This document shows positions 1 through 6,020 of a stretch of 11,392 bases of DNA, in pieces. Position numbers and translations under genes: made by a program. The notes beneath the pieces are model-generated. The model saw nothing but the letters and a program-made list of their open reading frames with translations. It had not been told where the DNA came from and did not search any database. Each line of letters opens with the position of its first letter. The stretch's first letter is position 1. The stretch lies in the NCBI GenBank assembly GCA_022451835.1, contig JAKUNX010000049.1:1-11392 (forward strand), read 5' to 3'. The stretch comes from Candidatus Poseidoniaceae archaeon. GTDB taxonomy: Archaea; Thermoplasmatota; Poseidoniia; Poseidoniales; Poseidoniaceae.

Positions 1-636
1 TCGCAAGTAATGTTGGATGGAAGCGAACTTGTTGCAGGTTCAATGGGCGACCTTGGCTGATTCTCCTTGTTCCCCTCCAAGAATATGGCCGTCGGGGGTG
101 AAGGCGGCATGCTTACTACAACTGTAAGCGAACTGACCGATGCAGTTTCTTTGGTTGTAAATCATGGGCGCTCACCAAGTTTGGAATCAATGCAATTAGG
201 CAGCAATCTAAGGATGTCGGAAGTCTCTGCCGCTATCGGCACAGTCCAGTTATCTCACCTTGACTCATGGGTAGGGCGTCGAAGAGAGATTGCCGAGATT
301 TACCACCAAGCCTTTGCTGACCACCCCCTCCTTAGCACGCCAAAAGTCAGACCAGGAGCTAAACATGCATGGCATCAGTATTGCCTCTCAACTGAATATC
401 CTGATCAATTAGTTGCTCATCTAGAAGAGCACGGAATCGATGCGAGACGATATTATGTTACACCATGCCACCGACAAAATGTCTTTGCGAAACACCCTCA
501 ACATGAAGTAATTTTACCAGTGACTGCAACTCTGTCAAGTACCTTGGTGGCAATCCCAGTTATGCACGGACTCAAAGATGATGAGATCGAGCGAATTATC
601 GCTGCTGTAACGTCTTTTTCAGTTCCTCAGCATTGA
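1..636 (+). CDS. DegT/DnrJ/EryC1/StrS family PLP-dependent sugar aminotransferase, 3' part, with in-frame TGA
   Basis: The frame is open from base 1, so the 5' part lies outside the window. It belongs to the family that transfers an amino group from an amino acid (usually glutamate) to a nucleotide-linked keto sugar, for surface polysaccharide or glycoprotein sugars. What shows this: the GSMGDLG stretch at 37-57, then FSLFPSKN (61-84) with the Schiff-base lysine at 79-81, then GGEGGMLTT, NHGR, the LGSNLRMSEVSAAIG region (about 199-243) that contacts the cofactor phosphate in homologues, and a C-terminal small domain. An in-frame TGA at 58-60 sits between GDLG and FS, where relatives usually carry Cys, Ala or another small residue; sequence on both sides is family-like. 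A restart at TTG 67 or ATG 85 would drop the N-terminal half, so it would not rescue a normal enzyme. The tail overlaps the convergent CYTH gene by 41 bp. The family is clear; whether the gene is functional is not. Confidence 0.85.
58..60 (+). other. In-frame TGA inside the aminotransferase
   Basis: Reading from base 1 gives SQVMLDGSELVAGSMGDLG, then TGA, then FSLFPSKN. Both halves match one continuous DegT-family block, with no frame change. One base substitution (for example from TGC, TGT, GGA or TGG) would restore it. Possible explanations are a nonsense mutation in this strain, a sequencing or assembly error, or readthrough. Confidence 0.85.
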
Positions 637-1198
637 GTAGTGTTGTCGCTAAACTCGCATTTGACCAATTTTTCAAACCGGTCAATTCGATACCAATCCA
701 TTTTGGAACCTCGAATTCTTGATTGATGTTCTCTAGTTCGATTTCAGCAAGAATTAGTCCGGCAAGAACGCCTTCAAACTCATCAACTTCCCAAATCAAC
801 CCATTGCCAGCACTAACACAATATCTCGTTTTTTCAATACATGGATGTTTTTCAAGGCCGGGGACATTTGGCATAACTGACAGAAACCATTCTAATTCTG
901 TTGTAGCAATGCCCTGCTGCTTTCCTTTCAAAGTAAATATTACAGCATCATTTTGTATTCTAATTCTGCTCACCCAGTGATCGGTTTTCGTTAGTATTTG
1001 GAACTCTTCTGTAGAGATAGAAACCAAAGAAACGCCTCGATAATTGATTGCCGAATCGTGAAATTCAATATCATCAGAATCAAGATAATATTGAGTAATT
1101 CGCCGTATATCGGCAGTATTTCTCCAAGGCTTATCGTCTCTTCCATCAACGAGGAAGCGCCGCTCAATTTCTGTATTGATAGCCAAGGTATTCTCCAT
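596..1198 (-). CDS. CYTH-domain protein (triphosphate tunnel metalloenzyme superfamily)
   Basis: A 200-residue protein of the CYTH fold, whose members hydrolyse inorganic triphosphate or thiamine triphosphate, or cyclise ATP, in a metal-dependent beta-barrel tunnel. Visible signatures: EIERRFLV at residues 10-17 (ExExK motif with Arg in the last position), QYYL (36-39), RIRI followed by FTLKGK (78-93), ELEW (101-104), IEKTRY (121-126), WEVDEFEG (136-143), AEIELE (151-156) and VPKWIGIELT (164-173). These follow the order of acidic and basic tunnel strands in the family. About 30 residues (41-75) between the second strand and RIRI seem inserted compared with compact bacterial CYTH proteins, so substrate choice cannot be guessed. 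The ATG at 1198 puts the signature near the N terminus as expected. No Shine-Dalgarno is seen; an AATATT inside a palindrome lies 26-31 bases upstream, fitting a leaderless transcript. It stops with TAA inside the tail of the convergent aminotransferase gene. Confidence 0.85.
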   Translation of the reverse strand: MENTLAINTEIERRFLVDGRDDKPWRNTADIRRITQYYLDSDDIEFHDSAINYRGVSLVSISTEEFQILTKTDHWVSRIRIQNDAVIFTLKGKQQGIATTELEWFLSVMPNVPGLEKHPCIEKTRYCVSAGNGLIWEVDEFEGVLAGLILAEIELENINQEFEVPKWIGIELTGLKNWSNASLATTLLNAEELKKTLQQR

Positions 1199-1213
1199 TA
1201 CAGGCTCATGTGA

Positions 1214-1239
1214 CTAAGGTATCAATATTGCTACCTTAG
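1214..1239. promoter_or_regulatory. 26-bp near-perfect palindrome, candidate operator over the CYTH promoter
   Basis: The arms CTAAGGTA (1214-1221) and TACCTTAG (1232-1239) are exact reverse complements, and the centre CAATATTG (1223-1230) is itself a palindrome, giving 12 of 13 possible pairs with one mismatch (1222/1231). It lies in the only sizeable gap (1199-1318) between divergent genes. Its AT centre is 26-31 bases upstream of the CYTH start codon, where an archaeal TATA element would be for a leaderless transcript. That placement suggests a dimeric regulator site overlapping the CYTH promoter. It is 79 bases from the beta-propeller start, so an effect there is less certain. A hairpin terminator is less likely because no gene ends here and no T-run follows. 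Confidence 0.5.
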
Positions 1240-1318
1240 CGGATGAAATAATCCAATTATAACACTACGTAAAGCAACTCACCAATTGATTGATAACTAA
1301 ACGGGCCGTGCTATAGTT

Positions 1319-3004
1319 ATGCAACGCAAGAAAATCATGGCATTGCTGATGGTTTCACTATTCTTTACCGTCGGTTGTTTAGGGGCGTTGGAAGATGAGG
1401 TTGAGATACCTGACATCGACCTTCCTTTGGACTGGAAAACCATTGTTCCTAGAGCGGTTTCAACGCCAGATTTAGTTGAATTTGACGATTGTGATGATTT
1501 AGAGAATAGGCTCAAAGATGTAATTCTCGAAGATTATCGCATTCAATTATTGCAAGCGGTGGAAGAGCAATATTACTACTTCTGGGATGATATAATGCTA
1601 GAAGACGACATGATGGCCGAAGCAGATGGCAGCGCAACAGGAGGATCTAGCCCCCCAACTACAACAAGAAGGGTCGAAGGTACTGATTTTTCAGGAACAA
1701 ATAATCAAGAGGGCGGTGTTGATGAGGCAGATGTAGTGAAAACTGATGGCTATTACATCTATTTCTTGAATGGGAAAAAATTAGAGATTATGGGCGTACC
1801 TGAATTTGGTGAATTGGTTTATCAATCAAATACAACGATTGAAGGCAATCCTCATTCAATGCTTCTCGATGGTGACAGATTAGTAGTAATTTCGTCGGTA
1901 TCTTCATGGAATATTCCGGCCAGTAACCCGCTTTATCAAGCAATGGAATGGGATGAAGAATACTCCTCTTGGCGAACCTATAGTTTGACTAAATTCAGCG
2001 TTTTTGATATTAGTGATAGAAGCGATATAGAGCTTGAAAGAGAGTTATTCATTGAAGGCTCCTACATTACTGCCAGAGAAGTTGATGGCACAATTAGAAC
2101 AGTTACCAATGCTTGGATGGAAACCATGGGCCTGAGTAGCTGGCTTGACCTTCCTGAAGGATATTGGAGTCTTGATTATGAGAGCCCATTACGATTACAA
2201 ATCAGAGAAGAAGTAGCCTACCAAACCATGCTTGAAAATGAGGAAGTTATTGCCGATATGAGTTTGTCAGACTTAGTTCCGAGAATCTATGAACGCCAAG
2301 GAGATTCAGTATTAACTCATTCAATTACCAATGATGATTGTGCGAGTTTTGTTGCCCCACAGGATGGCTTTTCCCGCAGTATAAACAGTATATTTTCCTT
2401 TGATATTACGGCCGCAGACTTTGACTTTGAAGCAGATCATATCATCGGAAATTACCCATTGGTTTACGCTTCAGCAGACGCACTGATACTGGCTGAGAAA
2501 TCTTGGGATTCCTGGTGGTTTTGGAATTCTGACGATTCTGATGAAGCAACAAACATTCACATGTTCGACATCAGCGATCCTGGCACAACAGAATACATCG
2601 CATCAGGCAGGGTAGACGGAACTATCCAAGACCAATTCTCACTATCGGAATATCAAGGAGTACTTCGAGTCGCCTCAACCGAGGGCCAATGGGGCAGATG
2701 GTGGTTATCCGACCCAGATCCAATGACTTCCAATGTTGTAACTCTTCAACCAACCAGTGATGCGACAGGCCATACTACGCTCGAACAAATCGGTATCGTT
2801 GAAGGCATTGCGCCAAATGAGACAATTTGGAGCGCTAGATTCGTTGAAGACAGAGCATACATAGTTACTTTTGAGAACATGGATCCGCTTTGGACAATCG
2901 ATTTGTCCGACCCAACAAATCCAACAATCATGGGTGAATTGAAAATCCCAGGTGTCTCAACCTACATCCATCCAATTTCCGAAAACACATTACTCACCAT
3001 CTGA
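1319..3004 (+). CDS. Beta-propeller domain protein (Beta_propel/PF09826 type), lipobox, N-terminal part up to in-frame TGA
   Basis: This reads 561 residues before TGA and continues in the same frame in the next entry, for about 777 residues in total. The N terminus has a basic start (MQRKK), a hydrophobic stretch and FTVGC with Cys20, a lipoprotein-like signal, so the protein is probably anchored outside the membrane. The family signature GVDEADVVKTDG lies at residues 133-144, followed by YIYFLNGKKLEI. Recurrent FDIS/DLSDP blade motifs appear: KFSVFDISD, HMFDISDPG, TIDLSDPTNP. QDQFSLSEYQGVLRVAST and the stretch from ARFVEDRAYIVTF to MGELKIPG are also typical. The family is widespread in archaea and some bacteria but has no firmly assigned biochemical role; a surface or secreted function is inference. 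The ATG at 1319 has no Shine-Dalgarno before it; a weak TATA-like TTGATAACTA (1290-1299) could give a leaderless message. The domain is clearly unfinished at the TGA. Confidence 0.85.
   Translation: MQRKKIMALLMVSLFFTVGCLGALEDEVEIPDIDLPLDWKTIVPRAVSTPDLVEFDDCDDLENRLKDVILEDYRIQLLQAVEEQYYYFWDDIMLEDDMMAEADGSATGGSSPPTTTRRVEGTDFSGTNNQEGGVDEADVVKTDGYYIYFLNGKKLEIMGVPEFGELVYQSNTTIEGNPHSMLLDGDRLVVISSVSSWNIPASNPLYQAMEWDEEYSSWRTYSLTKFSVFDISDRSDIELERELFIEGSYITAREVDGTIRTVTNAWMETMGLSSWLDLPEGYWSLDYESPLRLQIREEVAYQTMLENEEVIADMSLSDLVPRIYERQGDSVLTHSITNDDCASFVAPQDGFSRSINSIFSFDITAADFDFEADHIIGNYPLVYASADALILAEKSWDSWWFWNSDDSDEATNIHMFDISDPGTTEYIASGRVDGTIQDQFSLSEYQGVLRVASTEGQWGRWWLSDPDPMTSNVVTLQPTSDATGHTTLEQIGIVEGIAPNETIWSARFVEDRAYIVTFENMDPLWTIDLSDPTNPTIMGELKIPGVSTYIHPISENTLLTI
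3002..3004 (+). other. In-frame TGA inside the beta-propeller gene
   Basis: The family normally continues from this point (HP...LLxIG) into a loop and then LSLFDVSD. Here ENTLLTI is followed by TGA and then, in the same frame, MWPADLETGEG and VRLSLFDVSD. The TGA sits where Gly is expected, one base from GGA. The next codon is ATG, so termination followed by immediate reinitiation would also give the downstream piece. Confidence 0.85.
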
Positions 3005-3652
3005 ATGTGGCCAGCCGATCTTGAGACAGGTGAAGGATTAGATTGGAGCAACGTCCGCTTATCGTTGTTTGATGTTTCAGACTTTACCAACCCGTTAGAG
3101 ACAACTACACTAACAATATCGCCAGTTGAAGATGAAAATAATCCATGTTGGTCTTGGTCAAATTCAGAAGCGACTTATGAGCACAAAGCATTCCAATACT
3201 GGGCGCCTAAGTCAATGCTTGCTGTACCAATGAATACCTACACCAGTGGCTATTATGATTATGAAACAAGAACCTATACAGAATGTCCACGAGAATGGGT
3301 TAGCAAATTGATGATTACCAATGTTACAGATACTAGTTTGACATCATACGGTGAAGTAGACCATTCAGAATTCTATGATTCTGAGGAATATTGGTGGAAC
3401 TCATACAATATCCGCCGTTCTATCTTCATGGGGAATTACATCTATGCAATTTCAGCTAATGGTATTACAGCTACTAATTTGACTACGATGGAAAACTCTG
3501 CAAGCATCCAATTGGAATATCAAAATCCGTATGAAAGTTATTACCGATTTGTAGAAGAAGGCCCTGTAGAATCCGAAGAAGAAGATAAAGGCGAAGCAGA
3601 AGCCGAGAGGGAGTCTTCAGATGATGATGGCGCAACTCCAGTTAGAGATTGA
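3005..3652 (+). CDS. Beta-propeller domain protein, C-terminal part after in-frame TGA
   Basis: These 215 residues in the frame of the preceding gene form its missing C-terminal part: VRLSLFDVSDFTNP (17-30 of this piece) and HKAFQYWAPKSMLAVPM are the closing blades of the PF09826-type propeller. On its own it has no signal peptide and only part of a propeller, so it is unlikely to be an independent gene; if made by reinitiation at the ATG beside the TGA it would lack an export signal and have to join the other part before export. The end is a highly acidic tail rich in Glu, Asp and Ser (about residues 185-212), different from the propeller body and like the low-pI tails of other surface proteins. 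The gene closes with TGA followed at once by TAG, a tandem stop. Confidence 0.8.
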   Translation: MWPADLETGEGLDWSNVRLSLFDVSDFTNPLETTTLTISPVEDENNPCWSWSNSEATYEHKAFQYWAPKSMLAVPMNTYTSGYYDYETRTYTECPREWVSKLMITNVTDTSLTSYGEVDHSEFYDSEEYWWNSYNIRRSIFMGNYIYAISANGITATNLTTMENSASIQLEYQNPYESYYRFVEEGPVESEEEDKGEAEAERESSDDDGATPVRD

Positions 3653-3661
3653 TAGAGGGGA

Positions 3662-4597
3662 TTGCAGTTGAGATCAGCAATTCTGTTGTTAGGATTCAAT
3701 AGAATCGATTACTTTACCAAGGTTCTTTCAAGCCTTGAAAAAAACAAAGCAGCCTACGAACACGATATTTTCGTCTATGTCGATGGCGGGCCCAATGCCA
3801 AACAAGAGGAAATCAAACAGTTGATCAAAGCCTCTAAGTTTTCAGATGCAACAATTGTTTGTAGAGCCAATAATTGGGGCATAGGGCGCCATCTAATCGA
3901 TGCACGCAGACATCTTTTTGACGAATTAAAGTATGATAGAGTATTACTTCTAGAAGATGATTTAGTACTTGGTGAAAACTATGTTGAGACGGTTTTCAAA
4001 ATATCAAATTGGGCCAGTAAGTATGATGATATCGGCACAATAACAGCATACAACATTAATCCTGCATCAATTGAACAACAATCCAAGCAAGAAAATCAGT
4101 TAATCGCAACCAATCGTCATTTTTGGGCTTATGTTATCACTAAGCAAGTTTGGGATGAAATTAAACACATTATTTATGCCTATGAAATGAGATTTCTTAG
4201 TAAATCTACGTACACAAACCGGGCTCATAGAAGAATTAGGTGGCTGTTTATGCGCAAGTGGATAAATCGAGCAAGAATAATGAAAGAAAACCGCTTAGTT
4301 CCCGATAAATGCGTAACTCCACCATTTCCAAAAATACCATTTCGGATTGCTACAAGCCAAGATGCGATTACCGCTTTAGCACTGTGGCATCATGGCTATC
4401 ACAGAATAACCACACGGGTTTCACGGGCTGAATACATCGGCATTGAAGGCTACTCATTTTCGCCAGAGGTGTATGAGAGCCAAGGATTCCACAAGCAAAA
4501 TCTAGGCGATTATGCACACATTCAAACACCGGAAGAATTTGTTTTTGCTGATGTCGACCAACAGGGCAACCCTCTCAAACCGACTGAGTACCGCTGA
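3662..4597 (+). CDS. GT-A-fold glycosyltransferase (family 2 / GNT-I-like)
   Basis: A 311-residue protein that probably transfers a sugar from a nucleotide donor to a glycan. The N terminus SAILLLGFNR (5-14) is the first strand of the Rossmann-like GT-A domain, DIFVYVDGGPN (35-45) the second, and VLLLEDDLVLGENYV (94-108) carries the metal-binding acidic triad in the EDD form seen in GNT-I-like enzymes instead of DxD. NNWGIGRHLIDARRHLF precedes it as in that group. The C-terminal half is basic (RAHRRIRWLFMRKWINRAR) and could face a membrane or acceptor. No hydrophobic segment is long enough for a clear membrane span. The start is a TTG: either 3662, or 3668, which lies 7 bases after GAGGGG (3655-3660) and may be better spaced. 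Eight codons after the sugar oxidoreductase frame begins downstream is reached only after a 7-bp gap, suggesting one transcript. Donor and acceptor cannot be deduced. Confidence 0.75.
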   Translation: MQLRSAILLLGFNRIDYFTKVLSSLEKNKAAYEHDIFVYVDGGPNAKQEEIKQLIKASKFSDATIVCRANNWGIGRHLIDARRHLFDELKYDRVLLLEDDLVLGENYVETVFKISNWASKYDDIGTITAYNINPASIEQQSKQENQLIATNRHFWAYVITKQVWDEIKHIIYAYEMRFLSKSTYTNRAHRRIRWLFMRKWINRARIMKENRLVPDKCVTPPFPKIPFRIATSQDAITALALWHHGYHRITTRVSRAEYIGIEGYSFSPEVYESQGFHKQNLGDYAHIQTPEEFVFADVDQQGNPLKPTEYR

Positions 4598-4604
4598 TGT
4601 CATC

Positions 4605-5576
4605 ATGAGTCCTGCAGTAGGCGTGGTTGGTTGTGGCAGGTGGGGCATGACTCATCTCAAAACCCTCTATAATTTGAAACAGCAAGGAATTATTTCGGCG
4701 ATACATGCTTGTGATCTAAAACCATCAAAACAAGCAGAAGTGGCAAAGTTTGCCGATTCGTTTTGCACCGACTGGCAAACTCTCGTCAACGAACAAGAAC
4801 TGGATATTGTCGCAATTGTAACTCCAGCAGATACTCACTGTGATTTGGCATTACAAATCCTAGATTACTGCAAATCAATTTTCATCGAAAAACCAATTGG
4901 GCTATCTCAACATGAAGCATCATCTATTATTGCTAAAGTTCAAGAGTTGGGTGGACAGTTACTGGTTGGACATATCTTACGGTTTCATGAGGCGATGATT
5001 CAAGCCTTAGATTTGATATCTGAAGGAGAAATAGGTGAATTACAACGTATAGAATTTAATCGAATTACACCTAGGCAACCTCCAGATTATCCTAATATTT
5101 TCGAAGCCATGGCAATCCACGGCATCGATACTGCATGTTACTCATTTGGTGAGTTAGAACCATCAAGAATGGCGGTGGGCAATGTAGTTTTAGATGATAA
5201 TAACCACCCTACCAATGCAAAACTATCTATTGAATTTCCTGGAATGAAAGAAGCATGTATTAACGTTGGCTGGAACGGTAAAGAAGAAAATCGTAAAATT
5301 GAGTATTATGGCTCAAAAGGTAGCATAACGATAGAGACTAATGAGGTCAACAAATTAACAATAAAAACCAAACAAGCTGATCGAACTATTCTTCTTAGCA
5401 ATATTATGGCTCCTTTAGCAAGAGAATGGAAACACCTTGTTAAGATGACAAAATCGCCTTCCAAACATTCTATTTATCCGCAACCCGGTTCAATAATTAG
5501 AAGCATTAAATGGGTTGAGTTGGCCAATATAGAAATCCAAAATACTTCAATGGAATTTAATGAGAGAATTGAATAA
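4605..5576 (+). CDS. Gfo/Idh/MocA family NAD(P)-dependent sugar oxidoreductase
   Basis: A 323-residue cytosolic dehydrogenase acting on a sugar or sugar nucleotide. From the ATG at 4605 the protein opens with MSPAVGVVGCGRWG, the dinucleotide-binding GxGxxG in its usual place at residues 9-14. IVTPADTHCDLA (71-82) and FIEKP (93-97, with the catalytic EKP) complete the Rossmann domain; GHILRFH (122-128) and HGIDTA (172-177, the conserved His/Asp pair) belong to the substrate domain. An in-frame ATG at 4512 would add 31 residues, but they overlap the upstream gene in another frame and precede the glycine motif, so 4605 is preferred. The gap to the glycosyltransferase is 7 bp. With the aminotransferase at the window start, this is the enzyme pair used to make 3-amino sugars (oxidation, then amination), although the two genes are about 4 kb apart here; that link is inference. 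Confidence 0.88.
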   Translation: MSPAVGVVGCGRWGMTHLKTLYNLKQQGIISAIHACDLKPSKQAEVAKFADSFCTDWQTLVNEQELDIVAIVTPADTHCDLALQILDYCKSIFIEKPIGLSQHEASSIIAKVQELGGQLLVGHILRFHEAMIQALDLISEGEIGELQRIEFNRITPRQPPDYPNIFEAMAIHGIDTACYSFGELEPSRMAVGNVVLDDNNHPTNAKLSIEFPGMKEACINVGWNGKEENRKIEYYGSKGSITIETNEVNKLTIKTKQADRTILLSNIMAPLAREWKHLVKMTKSPSKHSIYPQPGSIIRSIKWVELANIEIQNTSMEFNERIE

Positions 5577-5598
5577 TTGGGAGCCTTTGGGTGAAAAC

Positions 5599-5967
5599 AT
5601 GGGATTATCCTACGCTAATGTGCAAAGGATGCTAATCGCAGTTGCTGTAATTACAATTATCACTGCAATTATGACTAGAGAAGCCTTTACTACAGCATGG
5701 ACCGCAATCGCACTATCATCTATTGTAGGCTTGGTTTGGGCAGTATCAAACCGTGAATATACTTTCAAACATCTTGGAATTAACTCATATGGTTTTCTCA
5801 ACTCGCTCTCATTCGTAATCGTCACTGTTATCTTTGCAGAGTGGTGTATGTCAATGTGGGACAGCGACTCCCGTATCGGTATATACGCATTATCAATCGT
5901 CACAATTGCTACATTTTGGTGGAGTATCGAAATGCTGGAGCCAACAGTTGTTAATGATAATGAGTGA
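5599..5967 (+). CDS. Small four-helix integral membrane protein, unknown function
   Basis: I do not recognise the family. The 122-residue product has four hydrophobic segments at about residues 10-25, 32-50, 66-83 and 92-110, separated by short polar turns, so nearly the whole protein is in the membrane. The start at 5599 is chosen because GGGTGA (5589-5594) lies 4 bases before it; an in-frame ATG at 5560 would overlap the preceding oxidoreductase by 17 bp, lacks a comparable site and adds a polar leader. It follows the oxidoreductase by 22 bp and is probably in the same transcript as the sugar genes. Size and four-helix topology recall GtrA-like or other small membrane partners of glycan assembly, but no motif supports that. 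Confidence 0.65.
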   Translation: MGLSYANVQRMLIAVAVITIITAIMTREAFTTAWTAIALSSIVGLVWAVSNREYTFKHLGINSYGFLNSLSFVIVTVIFAEWCMSMWDSDSRIGIYALSIVTIATFWWSIEMLEPTVVNDNE

Positions 5968-6020
5968 ATCGCTAATTATTCATGCGAAGGGTCAAAGGCT
6001 TTGACTAATGACAATGCATC

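Noticed and set aside
723..1213. Open frames on the + strand opposite the CYTH gene
   Set aside because: They lie wholly antisense to a clearly recognisable CYTH protein, or nearly so, and resemble no family.
58..3004. Global reassignment of TGA (for example to Gly, as in Gracilibacteria, or to Trp)
   Set aside because: TGA ends most genes in the window at natural family ends, and TGG and GGA are used freely for Trp and Gly. The other genes have no in-frame TGA.
58..3004. Selenocysteine at the in-frame TGAs
   Set aside because: The propeller site is normally Gly, neither family is a known selenoprotein, and I saw no convincing SECIS-like hairpin near the gene ends.
4512..4604. Extended start for the Gfo/Idh/MocA gene
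   Set aside because: The added 31 residues overlap the glycosyltransferase gene and precede the usual N-terminal GxGxxG strand; ATG 4605 fits the family.
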